Assembly: GCF_007655135.1 (NCBI RefSeq)
Contig: NC_045130.1
Span: 24,929,363-24,993,362 of the forward strand
DNA length: 64,000 nucleotides
Direction of reading: 5' to 3'
Source: Punica granatum
Lineage: Eukaryota > Streptophyta > Magnoliopsida > Myrtales > Lythraceae
Of this stretch, positions 13,173 through 24,850 are shown piece by piece; the first letter of the stretch is position 1, and each line of letters begins with the position of its first letter. Made by a program: the position numbers and the translations under genes. The notes under the pieces are model-generated. The model was not told the origin of the DNA. It saw only the letters and a list, made by a program, of their open reading frames with translations, and searched no databases.

Positions 13173-13947
13173 CTCAATCATAGCTGAGGGCTAGTCTAGC
13201 TGGGGAAGAATTTTCGTGAAAGAAAAGGTTGCAGGGAAAGGGAGTAGAAGGGAAGGAAAAGGAAAAGAGAAAGAAAAAAGAAAGCATTGACCGGGCTTTC
13301 TGTTGAGTAGAGCAACAGGCAGGAGGTGAAGATGATCAGGGGGTGAGGTGGCTTGACAGGAGTTCAGGCTGTTGCAAGTCACAGGTGAGAAAGAAGAGGA
13401 GAAATAAGAGATAAAAGAAATAAGGGGAAGAGAGAAGGACCGGTTGTAGGCTCAGGATGAAAAAAGAAATGGGAATGGCATGCAGGCTCGTGAAGGAGAA
13501 GAGAAATGGAGAAATATGCAGGCTCTGCAAGTTTCGGTCATGGATGAGCAAGGAAAGAAGAAAAAAGAAAGAAGGAAGAAAAAGAAGAAGAAATAAAAGA
13601 AAGGAAAAGAGAGGAAGAGGGAAGAAATGAAAACAAATGAGGGTTGACCCCTATGTTAAAGCTTATTTCATTTTCATTTTTTTTTACCCTTTCGTTAACA
13701 TTTATTTTAATTATCATTATTATTATTCGTATGGGTGTTCATAGATCAATAAATCGATTTCTTGGGATCAGTCGATATTTTCGAAATACAAATTTGAAAT
13801 CGTGAAATTCGTGAAATAGTCGACTCTATGAGAATTTCAATTTGTACCAATGGAGACCGAATCTTGATAAAATTGATATTGGACCTTTGGAGGACGTCGA
13901 TTGTAATTGCTCGATTATTTCCTAAATTCCATCTTTAAAATTAGATG

Positions 13948-14241
13948 TCTGAAAAATAATCTAAATACATCGTTGTGCTCAGAAAAATTCCAAGATCAAT
14001 ATTATGGACTTCTCAATCCCGAGCGTCGACTCAAATTTCGAAAAAAAAAAATCAAAATTGCTACATGTAAGGCCTAAAATTCTTGTCTTTTTAACCGGCA
14101 TCTGAAAAATAATCTAGGACCACTGTTGTGTTCAGAAAAATTCAGGGATTGACATTATGTAGAAAATTGTTTTTCAATCTCGATTTTTTTTTCCAAATTT
14201 TGAAATTCGAATTTGACGCACGTAAGGCCTGAAAACGTCCC
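13948..14241. repeat. 153-155-bp degenerate tandem duplication in LTR Q
   Basis: The motif tctgaaaaataatct starts at 13948 and again at 14101. The later motif gtaaggcct recurs at 14067 and 14222. The two units are clearly related but diverged. Element R inserted at the end of the second unit. Confidence 0.6.
14237..14241. repeat. Target site duplication of element R, left copy (GTCCC)
   Basis: GTCCC directly before the LTR start TGTCAGCACC at 14242. The identical pentamer follows the 3' LTR end at 44880-44884, 30.6 kb away. This ties the two outer LTRs into one insertion. Confidence 0.9.
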
Positions 14242-17200
14242 TGTCAGCACCTCATTTTGGCTCACCCTCAAGTCAACAGAGACAAGCAAAGGACATGGGC
14301 ACACAACAGAAAAACTTCCTTGGTCATCAAGATCTGACAAAACAAACAGAAAGTCCAAACAATCCCCAAACCGACATTTTGCAGAGTACAACGCCGATAG
14401 TGCTATTTTTTGACGGTTCACTCGACCATCAGAAAATAGTCAATATTGGACTCCAAAAATCCATATCGGTGACAAACAGATGAAAAATGTCTTCAAACAC
14501 ATTTTGCAGATCATCTGCCCTATACAGAGCAATTTTCTGAATACAAATAACTTTTCAGAGGAAGTCCAAAAACACCGGTTCATTAGACAAAAGTTAATGC
14601 CCAACGTCAAACACGGCCATATACCACAGACATACAAAGCATGAGCATTACAACAGATTTGTTCCCGAAAGCCATGCAGACACCTCGAATGACTTCTGAG
14701 TGACAGAACAAGCATAACTTTCCTCAGAAATGCATAACTGAAAACTGACCTGACGGAACATTGGCAAACGAAGTTGACTTTGCATTGCCTTGAAAACTAC
14801 AGCAGACATGTGCAATTGGGCAAATATGGCAGCATAACCCCTACACGCCCGTCTGCCCGAGTGCTCGTCTGCGCTCCACGCCCACACCCGTCTGCCCGCA
14901 TGCCTGCCGTGCTCCAACGCACACGCCTGTGCCCCAGTGCGCACGTCCGTGTCCCGTGAGCCCATCCGTGCCCAGCCGCCTGTCTATCCGAGCTTCAGCG
15001 CACCCGAGCACCGGTGCTTGTGCACCTGAGCATCCCTCCTCGCGTCTAGCCGAGTCACCCCACTCTCCAATCCTTCTCCGACTCCTTTCTCGTATCTTGA
15101 GGCTAGGTATAATATTCCCGACTTAGAGGAGCTTAATATGGTTTATTAAGCATGTTTTATTTGCAAGATCATATTTTTATGCACTTTCACGTTATATTAT
15201 GCATGTTTATCCTCGTATTACGTGCTAGCATGTCAAGAAGATCATTCCGACCCGGAAAAAGTAAAAGAGCCCTCGGGTTCATCTCCAAGTGAGGTGAACG
15301 AATGCTAGTTTGATCTTTTCGGGGTAGGAGTGGTCTCCTTGTCCCGATCCAAGTTGGTTCCCGAGTTTTATTGTGTTTTCCCGCATCCATGAAGTTGGTA
15401 TTGTTGCATCAATTCCTTAAATAACATGTTTGTGCTTTTTGCATGTCTAAATGTGTTATTCAACCCATGACAATACTGACTTTATCAAATACGTGTGATT
15501 TATCATGTTTGATATTTGAGCATTCGAGAAACGATTGGAAACGAGACGAGAAAACGTCGTGGAACCCGACTTGGGTCATGGGATCTCTCGGCTTTCACTA
15601 AGGGGAAGAGGTCGAGAACCTTATGGACTTATTCGGGTTATACGGGGCTTCCTCTTTTAGAGTGTAGTCCGTTTCTCGGATTTTGTGTAATTGCAATTTT
15701 ATATCAGCGTAAATTCTACATTAAAACACCTTTTTTAAAATGTTATTTTTCAAGCAACATGCATGGATTCGTGTAACGATGACTTTTTCAGGTCCATTTG
15801 GCTCTGAGGGTATTTTGGTCATTTTGATAAAGTTATCCTCGACCTTTATGGACTCGTCTTGGTCATCGAGTCACGAATCGTTTTCATCAAATTAAGCTTT
15901 CTAGGTGTTCAGACTCTTTTCAGTGGATCAATTCATGATCTGTCTGATTGTCTGTAACCCGCACATTTACTACATTCGACATTTAACTTTAAGCTATAAT
16001 CCTACAAACGGGTTAATCGGGACGCTCGCATGATTAATCCACACTCGGCATCAATAAACTTGCATGAATTGGCCATTAACTGATATCTTACGTCGACAAG
16101 TTGTCAAATGACGTTAGTACCCTTTTCAAAATGCTAGTATATTTCAAAATTCGAAACTCGTGATCCGAAGTAGCATGGGATCCGAAGAAGACTCGCATAT
16201 CTCGACTCAAGATTGTGCCTAATTCTAGGCAACTCAAGTCGTGGTACAGGAGTCTCCTTCTGATAACTCTCGGATAGACCGACCACATCTTTGGCTTTTT
16301 CAGGGTTCTTGCATAACTCTAGGAGATCTAGGGAGTTGGTCAGTGCCGGCTACAAGTCGAGGTGGCCCGTATCGGGTTGTTTCCCTTTTCTGAAAATCAT
16401 TTTCAAGTCAAGGGCAAAATCGTCATTTCGCAATTTAGCGACACCCCTAGGGTTAGCTTGATAGAAATACTAAAATATCAAGATAAGAACGAGCTACCTG
16501 CTCAGGTGCAGCTTCATCTACATAGCCATTCTTATCCAATTGATGAGTTTCTGTCATTCTAGCATAGTTTTGGGTATTTAGTCGGGTATTCTGGATCAAA
16601 ACATAATTACCTGACTAAGCATGCATCCGACCTAAGCACATACGGGCAATAGTGGGTTAGGACATCAGGTTCTAGGCGTTCTTGGGCAAAAGACTAGTTT
16701 TGTAATAACCTGTAAGCATTTCAGTGTCACAATACAGAATAATTTAAAAAGTAATCCACACAAAGGACTTTACTACAGACATCATGTCTGTCAGGTCCTT
16801 GAAATGAAGTTGAATACAAAAATGTTTTGCACACGTTTGCTTGTTTAGCATATGGCATTTGCTTGCAAAAGTACCCCTAGGTTAATAATTTGTAATCCAT
16901 TTACACTGGCAATAACAAACACATTGGCTGCAATCTGCATGCTATTTGTTATTTTTCTGCTCTTGTTTGTCCATGCGAGTCGAGTCCGACCCATAGGACG
17001 CATTGCACTTAGGGTTCAACGCCCTAATCATAATTCATGGGGTCGAATGCCTCATTCGCTGAGAGCGCATTTGAATTTCAGTTTTTAGTTTTTCCTTGGA
17101 ACTCACGGTGTATCGGGGCGGAATAATAACTGAACGCTAACTTACTGGGATTCAATCATTTGTTATTTATAATTTATTGTTTTTGAGAGCATTGTAAGGA

Positions 17201-17809
17201 TTTTACTTTGTACATTTATTTCTGCAAGAATCCTGGTCGGTGAGCGAACGGTCCAAGAGTCGAATTAATCGAATCGGTCCAATGCTTGTCCAGACAAGAG
17301 TAATCCCAAGATCTCACGGTTTCGTTTCACGGAGGAATTCAACTATCATGGTTTGATGAACTGTAACGTAAGATAGTGAGCCGATTCCCCGACATACGGG
17401 CATACTTTTCTCTTGGCTTCCCAACCGACATCGTTTAGTTCACCGAATTTTCGGTGTCAAAACGTGCAAGCTGAGCGCAACCTAATTCACGCGGTAAATA
17501 AAATAAAATTGCAAGCCTAGAAAGCTAGAGTACCGATATGGCGTGCGAGATATAGGCCCGCACGTAACGTGAACCCCCGAGCTCGGACTTTCCGATTCCG
17601 CACATACTGGTGTCTTAGGAAAACTAGGTATACCATTACCCCTAGACCTGGGCAACTCACCGACCCTCGACTTTCGGGTCATAAACAGGTAGTGGCAACT
17701 CCTTCTCACGCATGTCCATCAGGCATCCCGGGCACGTGGACACTCCCAAGCCGCGCGATCCAAAAGCGCGCATGCGGGCCCCGACAAGAACCACATTCGG
17801 GTCCATACA
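14242..17809 (+). mobile_element. 5' LTR of element R (3.6 kb, internally deleted)
   Basis: Starts TGTCAGCACC and ends ..GGTCCATACA, followed by g and the PBS. It is pair-specific with the 3' LTR. For example 16560-16720 and 33810-33970 share a stretch (cataattac, gcatgcatc, cctaagcac) not found in S or U. Relative to the 3' LTR it jumps from the block ending agcataacccct (about 14838) into the middle of the G/C-rich tract, which corresponds to roughly 29950 to 32060 in the 3' LTR. The missing segment includes the place where S and U have their TATA-like box, so this LTR probably lacks the family promoter. Confidence 0.88.
14840..15040. repeat. G/C-rich tract in 5' LTR of R
   Basis: A chain of cccgtctgcccg / cgtgctc-like motifs, the counterpart of 31960-32240 in the 3' LTR. 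The left border of the 5' LTR deletion falls in it. Confidence 0.65.
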
Positions 17810-17810
17810 G

Positions 17811-17830
17811 CTTGGCGACTCCACTAGGGA
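17811..17830 (+). promoter_or_regulatory. Primer binding site of element R
   Basis: CTTGGCGACTCCACTAGGGA begins two bases after the LTR end at 17809. The matching sites are at 58419 in V and 2797-2813 in U. The type is known from Tat/Ogre-like elements (tRNA-Arg primer, from family knowledge). Confidence 0.8.
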
Positions 17831-18424
17831 CATACTTAGTGGGTTCGGGCTCGATCCCGTTTGCTTGCTTGCATGTTTATTTAACGCTTTTTGGACATTT
17901 ATCTCAAGCACATTTATTTTGCGCACATTTATATTTTGCACTTGCATTGCATCATTCTAGTAGGTTTCTAGGTACCACGTTCGAAATCCCACGGACGCCA
18001 AAATAGGAAAACTAAGTTGGACAGAGTTTCCGAGTAAGGGAACGGATCGAGTATGCTCCGCCACTGAACCGGCCTCCAATGATCCTCGGTCGGTTTTGGG
18101 GAAGTGATTACCCCTAATCGGGAGCCCCCATCCCTAGTTAGCGATTTTTCCAGTAGCACAGAAACCATGCATAAACAGAGACCGTCATGCTAGACCAAAA
18201 TTACTTTCTTACCGTCAACCGACCTAAAGTTGAGTATTTGAGTCAGCCCTTAGTTTTTCTTTTAGGCGGGCCTTTTGCTTTTTTTTACAAAAAGAGCGAT
18301 ATATATTGTAACAGACACAATTATAGTTTATTTTTCTGCACTTGCATGCATATTTTCAAACAACCTAGGACATTGCATCAATTTGATTTTAAACATTAAA
18401 CCGACATCTTCTCCATTTAGGTAA
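17831..18424 (+). other. Leader of element R between PBS and ORF1
   Basis: About 0.6 kb of non-coding sequence, with counterparts at 58440-58970 in V and about 2796-2270 (reverse) in U. It ends with a pyrimidine-rich stretch and ttctccatttag just before the open frame, which would be a plausible splice acceptor. No splice evidence exists here. Confidence 0.6.
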
Positions 18425-19267
18425 GGATGGATCGTCTGGACTCCTAGTCTTAGGCTCGAGTCGCTTACTCCACCTGGTCGAGAGATTACCCGCGTTTGGA
18501 GAGCATTCTGCCTGGTGGATCGCGCCTTCATCCGTCTCATCATAGGGGACTTAGTGATGCTTGTCGAATTCCCCATTGATTGGACCTTTCTAAGGACTGC
18601 CGTTGAGTTCTGGGACCCTCAACACGCTGTGTTCAACTTTCAAGGGGCTGAACTGACCCCTACAGTCGAAGAATACACAGCACTCCTTCAGAGGCCCATG
18701 CCTACACGGGGCATCATAGTGCCCAACCAGTTCGCCGTGATACAGAGTCAGCTTTCTATGCTTTTACGTATGCGCATTGAAGAGGTTCAGCATGAGCTTC
18801 AGAATGGATGGGAGCATACTGTGAGAACCACATGGCTCCTGAATTGGATACACATTCATGCGCTTCGTGCTACCGTGGAATTCTATCAGTGCAACGCCTG
18901 CCACGGTTTCCTTCTCCTGATCTTCGAGACTCTCTTGTTTCCGCATGCCTCAAATCTCATAGACAGGGCACTTGCCCAGGTCATCCTTCAAGCGGTAGAA
19001 GACCATAATTATGTCGAAACTTTACTAACTGAGACCATTCGGTCTCTTGACTATGTTAGAGAGATTCGACACGGCATGATGAAAGGGTCTCCGCATCTAT
19101 TGCAAATTTGGCTTCTCGCACACATCAGACCATTCTACTCATCACATCCATTTTCCTACATTACCGACGATCGTTCTCTGATAGCACGCCCGTTTCCGAT
19201 GTTTAGACCTCCCGAGCGTAGCTTTTCAGAATGGAGATAGTTCCTGGAGGAGCTCACATCGACATAG
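18425..19267 (+). pseudogene. ORF1 of element R, N-terminal part (Tat/Ogre-type accessory protein), broken
   Basis: The frame opens after an in-frame TAA at 18422-18424 and runs to the insertion point of solo LTR S at 19267; it resumes at 24125. I see no in-frame ATG near the start. The ATG at 18427 is one base out of frame, so a small indel near 18427-18445 may have displaced the original start. Recognisable motifs are EFWDPQHAVFNFQGAEL, PTVEEYTALLQRP and LLIFETLLFPHA. These match the plant mobile domain-like/DUF7745-type ORF1 carried upstream of gag-pol in Tat/Ogre retrotransposons. The biochemical role of that ORF1 is unknown. Two in-frame TAG codons interrupt this part, at 19238-19240 and 19265-19267. 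With the S insertion and its duplication removed (4,857 bp, a multiple of three), the same frame continues downstream. The family assignment is from remembered motif style; a profile search would settle it. Confidence 0.75.
19263..19267. repeat. Target site duplication of solo LTR S, left copy (CATAG)
   Basis: CATAG precedes TGTCAGCACC at 19268. The identical pentamer follows the LTR end at 24120-24124. Confidence 0.93.
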
Positions 19268-20870
19268 TGTCAGCACCCCATTTTGGCTCACCTTTCCCAA
19301 ACGACAATATCAGCAATGATCCAAGCCACAACCCGAGCAGAATACAGAAAAACGACTTAATAGAGCAGAAAATCACTATTCATCCTCAAGTCGGCAAAAT
19401 TGGGCAAATGACACATGCATTGGACAGAAGGAGTCCAAGGGTCATCAAGGAGCAACAGAGTGACTAGAGAGCTCAGCAATATCCAAAACCGGCATTTTCA
19501 GTATATCACACAGACAGTTCTATTTTCCGATAGTTCGCTCAATCATCGGAAGATAGCCAATATTGGACTCCAAAAATCCACTCCAATGCCAAACAGATGA
19601 AAAGTGTCCCCAAAGGCATTTTGCAAATCATCTGCTCTATACAAAACAACTTTCTGTATACAAACAACTTTTCAGTGGAAGTCCAAAAATGCTGGTTTCT
19701 CGGAGAAAAGTTAATTCCAAATATCAGATGCGGCCATGCCCCTCAATCATACAGAGCATGAGCAGTGCTTCATATTGTCTTTTAGAAGCCATACAGACAC
19801 TCTGAATGACTTCCGAACGATAAAATGGGCATACCCTTTTTCTGAAGAGCGTAACCGGAGACTGGTCTGATGGAATTACGGCAAACGAAGTTCACACTAC
19901 ATTGCCCTGAAAACTCCAGCGGACATTCGCAATTGGGCAAAACAGACAGCAAAACCCTTCACGGTTTCCCGAGTAACCTCCGAGGGGCACAAAAGGCCAT
20001 TTTCAGTGAAAATCCATATCCGAAGGTCCTCTTTGGGGAAACTTGACGCTGGATGCTTACCTTACACAATGCTAGCCTTCTCAAGGCTCAATGTGGAATC
20101 GTCGGAATGAATCACACAACTCATCTAGACCCCTCGAGCAGTGCTTTAAGGGTCTCAGATGCACTTTTCATATCCTTAGAGGCCCAATCTCAGCAAACAG
20201 AGATCGCAGTAATCTCCGGATCGCCCAAGAAACTCAGAAAGCAATCTGAGAAATCCAGTTTCGGCCTCCTAGGACATCTCCGGCTCCATATTTACATTTA
20301 CCGGCTTAAGGGACAAGTGCCCACGTAATTTGACAATTTATGTCAAAATGACCGACGTGGGATGCAGATACAAGATATGCTGTCAGAAGTGGGTAACCTC
20401 GCTCTGAATGCATAAAAGGAGCAAAACCGGCTTCCAAGCCTCATACAGACATTTGGCAATTTCTCACGGAAAATGCCAATCTCGGACTCATTAAATCCAT
20501 TTCCTCGCGTATATCGATAATTCGACGTTCAATTCAAACCACGAACTTCGAATGCGCGATCAATCGAGATCCGAGCTTTTTCCCGGTTTCTCCTCTTCGG
20601 TCGTGGGACCCACGGGCTACTCAAGATGAGTCACCCTTTACTCTAGAAGCTTCTTCTTCTTCTTCAATTCAAAAAGCCAACTTGCCATCTCTTAGCCAAA
20701 ATATCTTGGAGAGATTGAAGACAACACTCAACTTCTCATCAATGCTCATCAATGCTCATCAATGTCTTATCTCTTCTTCATTAATGCAATGGAAGAGGAT
20801 GAGGCTTGATATTTTCTAAGCATGGGGGTTAAGAGCACTTGCTTTTGCTAATTGTGTCATTAGCTTTGTC

Positions 20871-20877
20871 TATAAAT
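20871..20877 (+). promoter_or_regulatory. TATA-like box in solo LTR S
   Basis: TATAAAT within ctataaatggcc, followed by the leader motif cttgcacactctctcc. The same block is in U at 5801-5807 (reverse strand). Prediction only. Confidence 0.5.
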
Positions 20878-23284
20878 GGCCCAAAAGTGATTAAGATAAT
20901 CACTTCTCCTCTTGCACACTCTCTCCAAGCTTTCTCCCTCAAGAAAAGCTCCCAACTCCATAGCCAAAACCAACAAGCTTCAACACTTCAAAACCAAGAG
21001 AGAAAAACCGAAGAAAACCCGAAGAAAGCTTTGAGTTTCTTAAGTCGGAAGCCGATGTTCATCATCCCGACTTAACTTCAAAAATTCTCAAACTCCATGG
21101 ACCATATGTTTTGGACCCATGGAGTTCATTGGTGAAATTGGTTTTTCCATTTGAAGTCTTTAAATTATTGTTTCAGGTCATTTAGTGCATTTCAGTGAAG
21201 AATCGTCATTCTCGGGTGAACAGTGCCAGCCGTGTGCCAGACACGCGCCAGCGCCGCGGGCACGCCCGCACGCCTACCCGCGCGCCTCCCGTGCACTCCA
21301 GCCGCACTCCCCGTGCACCTAGCTCCCCAAACATGCATCCTTTGCACCCGAGCATCCTTCCAAGCGTTCTACCGAGTCACCCGACTCTCGAACACTTCCC
21401 CGACTCTTTCCTCGTATCCCGAGGCTAGGTAAATCACTCTTGACTTAGAGGAGTTAGGGCTTTTTACATTATTTGCATGGCTATGGAGTAATATGGTGCA
21501 CAAAGCATGTTCACTTGCAAGACTTCATGTTTATGCACTTTTACATTATATCATTCATGTTTATCCTCGATTAACATGTTAGCATGTCGGGAAACGTTTG
21601 GATCGACCCTCGGAAGACCTTCCCGACCCGAAATAAGCAAAAGAGCTCTCGGGTTTGCCTCAAGAAGAGGTAACCGAGACTTGGCTTGCTTTCCTCAGGT
21701 TAAGAATGGCCTTCTTAGCCCGATCTAAGTTCGATTCCCGAGTTTTCTCGTGTTTCTTACATACATGAAGTTGGTATTGTTTTATCGATTCCTTAAATAA
21801 CTTGTTTGTGCATGTTTGCATGTTCGAATGCGTTATTCAAATCATGGCAATACCGACTTTAGTTAATCGTGTCATTTGTCGTGTTTGTCGTTTGAGCATG
21901 CGAGAAATGATTCAAAACAAGACGGAGAAACCTCGTGGAATTCCATTCGGGCCATGGGACCTCTCGGTTATCTCCAAGGAGAAGTGACCGAGAGCCTCTT
22001 AGACTCGTACGGGTTGCATGAGGCTTCCTCTGCCCGTTTTGAGTTCGTTCTCGGCTTTCGTGTAATTTGCAATTTACATTAACGTCGCAATATCGCATGA
22101 AAATGTCTTTTCAAAACAAAGCATACATGGATTTGGGTATTGATGACTCATTCGGGTCCATTCGGTTACGAGGGTAGTTGCGGTCATTGGACCAAATATC
22201 CTCGATCCTTATGGAATCGTCTTGGTCGTCGAATCACGAATCGCTTTCACAATTAATGCATTCGGCATAACCTTAAGCATTAATTCCACGAACGGGTTAA
22301 TCGGGACGCTCACATGATTAAACCCACTTCACACTGATAAAGTTTACACGAATTGGCCATTAATTGATAACTTGCGTCGATGAGTTGTCAAATGACGTTG
22401 GTGCCCTTTTCAAACTTATCAATTTCAAAACCCGAAACGCGCGGTCCGATGTAGCATGGACGTCTGAAAAGGGCTATGTGTCTCAACTTGAGTTTTTACC
22501 TGATTCCAAGTAACTCAGGTTAGGATACAGAAGATCTTTCTAGATCACTTCCGGGCAGATCGACCGATTCTTTGGCTTTTTCGGGGTTTTTGCGCAACCC
22601 TGGAAGATCCAGGGAATTGGTCAACACCGGCTACAGGCCGAGGTGGCCCGCACTGCGATGTTTCCCCTTTTCTGAAAACAATTTTCAAATAAAGGGCAAA
22701 ATCGTCTTTTCACAATTCAGCGACACCCTTAGGGTTAGCATGACAGGAACACTACAGTACGGGATAAGAACGGGCAACCTGTTCAGGTGCAGGTTTATCT
22801 GCATAGCCTTTTCTTATCTAACTGATGAGTTTCTGTCATCCTAACATAGACTCGGGTAACTAGAACGGTTATCTCTGTCAGAAAACATGCAAAATGATGA
22901 TTAACCTTTCACTCGACCTAACCAAACACTAGATAATGGTTAGAAGGAATTCTAGTTTCCAAATCTAGAGTCAAAACACGAGTTTGGCTAATTCAGTGGA
23001 AATTCAGTGTCACAATACAGAACAATTGTAAAAGCAATCCACACACATGAGATTTGACTCTCTTTGTCAAGTTCTCAAAACAAACCCGAATGCTAAAACA
23101 TTGGCACGTGCTTGTTTGTCTAGGGTAGGATTTGCATGCCAAAATACCCCGGATTAACAACTTGTTAAAACACGTACACTCGATAATAACAAACACCTTG
23201 TCTGTTATTTACCTGCTGCGTGTTATCTTTCCGCACTTGTTTGCCATGCGGGTCGAGCCTGATCCCTAGGTCGAATAATATTAG

Positions 23285-23355
23285 GGTTCAACGCCCTAAT
23301 CATCGAGCACAAGGTTCAACGCCCTAATTAACACTCACAGGGTCCAACGCCCTAT
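23285..23355. repeat. Short tandem repeat of the caacgcccta type in LTR S
   Basis: Three loosely 30-bp units, each with gttcaacgccctaa or ggtccaacgcccta. Related units with different copy number occur in U (3570-3660, reverse), R (17015-17055 and 34265-34305), Q (10305-10360, reverse), P (45385-45435) and V (57395-57445). Confidence 0.65.
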
Positions 23356-24119
23356 TCAGTGAGAGCGTCCATTGAATTTCAATTCTTTGGTCTTTTCCCT
23401 AAACTCACGGTGAGTTAGAGTGGAATAATAACCGAACGCGAAACGACTGGAATTCAACCCCTTTGTAATTTGTATTTATTGTTTTCGAGAGCATTGTAAG
23501 GATTTTATTTTGTACATTTATTTTGTAAGAATTCCAGTCGGTGAGCGAACGGTCCGAGAGTCGAATTAATCGAATCGGTCTAATGCTTGCCCAGATACAA
23601 GTAAATCCAAGAACTCGCGGTTCTGGTTCACGCAGGGATTCAACCTCCATGGTTCGATGATCTGTAACGTAAGATTTTGAACCAATTCCCCGACACACGG
23701 GTTTACTTCTCTCTCGGCTTCTCCACCGACATCGTTTAATTCATCGAAGTTACGGTGTCAAAACGTGTGAGTCGAGTGCACCCTAATTCATGCGGTAAAT
23801 AAAACAAAAATGCAAGCCTAGCAAACCAGAGTACCGAAAGGGCGTGCGGGATATAGGCCCGCACGTAACATGAACCCCCGAACACGGATTTTTCGGTTCC
23901 ATACAGACCAATGCCTTAACGACAAACTAGGTGTTCCATACCCTAGACCCCGGGTAACTTATCCGCCCTCGACCTTCGGGTCGTAAAATGATAAGTGGCG
24001 ACTCCTTCTCTCACGCGTGTCCGTCACGCGTCCCCACGGGAAGGTGGACACTCCCAAGTCGTGCGATCCAAAAGCGAGCAATGCGGGCCCCGACGAGAGT
24101 CCACATTCGGGTCCGTACA

Positions 24120-24124
24120 CATAG
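24120..24124. repeat. Target site duplication of solo LTR S, right copy (CATAG)
   Basis: Right-hand copy of the CATAG pentamer, directly after the LTR end GTACA at 24119. Confidence 0.93.
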
Positions 24125-24850
24125 TTTTTATGGGCTGCTTGTTGGAATCCCGGCGGCCCTATGATCATGGGATGTCTCGAAATTGTGGGACTTCCCCTCC
24201 TTAGCCACTTGGGAAGCACACTCGTATTTCCCAGCCAAGTGATCAGACAACTCGACGGCTTGCAAGACGTCCCCACTGAGGCAGACCGCCTGACATATCG
24301 GCTCATGTGGGTAGATTCATCATCTTCAGTGGCAGATAGATTCCTACGAGTTCAAGAGATTCGACGATTGTAGGACACACGCATCACACAGGATCTCTAC
24401 TCCCCGAAGCACCCTACTGACGAGGAGCGAACTTTCTCCGCCACTTCAGCATACGTGGCTCAATTCTACTCGCAGGACTCAGTACTCGTTCCTCGGCCCC
24501 GAACAGCCCCGATTCCGCAAGTTCCCCTTGCAATTGCTTCGAAAGTCGAGAGTTTCGCCCAGGCGGCCATGTGTACGGAGTTGCAGTCCATCAGGGAGGA
24601 GCGAGATCGACTCCGTTGTTGGCTTGTTGATACTCGTGCAGAGTTTGCAGATTACAAAGAGCTTCAGAAGGAGATAGCTCAGATATGCGCGCGTTTCGCG
24701 AACCAAGACAAGGAGATAGCGCGTTTGAGCGCTACGCTGGACCGAGCGCGGGCAAAAGCGTACAAGTCTCCTTTCCTTAAGTTTAGCAGTCGACTGCGTC
24801 TTTTTGCCCCGCTCAGACCTACGCAACGCTCACTCAGCTATAGGGCGTAG
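24125..24850 (+). pseudogene. ORF1 of element R, C-terminal part with coiled coil, broken
   Basis: This continues the frame of 18425-19267 after the solo LTR. The first part has GLPLLSHLGSTLVFPSQV followed by RQLDGLQDVP, a motif order typical of the second half of Tat/Ogre ORF1 proteins. A TAG at 24371-24373 interrupts after EIRRL, where related proteins usually carry Trp. The next stretch (24374-24560) holds an AYVAQFY motif. The segment around 24570-24765 is rich in Glu, Arg, Lys, Gln and Leu (EERDRLRCWL, LQKEIAQICARF, ARLSATLDRARAKAY) and looks like a coiled coil. The frame ends at TAG 24848-24850. Both parts together amount to about 520 codons with three internal TAG codons. A coiled-coil tail suggests oligomerisation, by inference only. 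Confidence 0.72.

Larger units (their letters stand above)
9342..14241 (-). mobile_element. LTR Q, main part (minus strand, probably a solo LTR)
   Basis: On the minus strand the LTR ends ..GTCCGCACA at 9342 and its start TGTCAGAACCCC is at 45047. Between them element R has inserted at 14241/44885. Excluding R, Q is about 5.06 kb, the family norm. No PBS lies left of 9342. The flanking pentamers are ATCAT (9337-9341) and GTCAT (45048-45052), four of five matching, which fits a solo LTR with one mutated duplication. The part at 12810-13640 is strongly purine-rich on the plus strand, that is, a pyrimidine-rich leader in LTR orientation. The stretch 13650-14241 is AT-rich. Confidence 0.75.
19268..24119 (+). 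mobile_element. Solo LTR S (4.85 kb) of the same family, inside ORF1 of R
   Basis: A single complete LTR, TGTCAGCACC..GTCCGTACA, with no PBS, internal region or second LTR and a perfect CATAG duplication. This is the signature of unequal recombination between the two LTRs of a former full element. It resembles the LTR of U (2816-7535, reversed) along its whole length, more closely than it does the LTRs of R. Blocks include a TATA-like box (20871-20877), a G/C-rich tract (21220-21330), three caacgcccta repeats (23285-23355) and the conserved 3' block (23820-24119). It interrupts ORF1 of R and is younger than R. Confidence 0.93.

Noticed and set aside
18515..18517. GTG at 18515 as the start of ORF1
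   Set aside because: The same frame is open upstream to 18425 with family-typical residues, so the start lies further upstream.
20839..21075. A 78-codon ORF almost identical in S and U (5603-5839, reverse)
   Set aside because: It begins upstream of the TATA-like box and lies in sequence that is equally alike outside the ORF, so similarity reflects recent shared LTR origin.
21425..21440. ggctaggtaaat as a splice donor after the LTR leader
   Set aside because: The GT is present in S and U but reads ggctatttat in the 3' LTR of R and ggctagggat in V, so it is not conserved.
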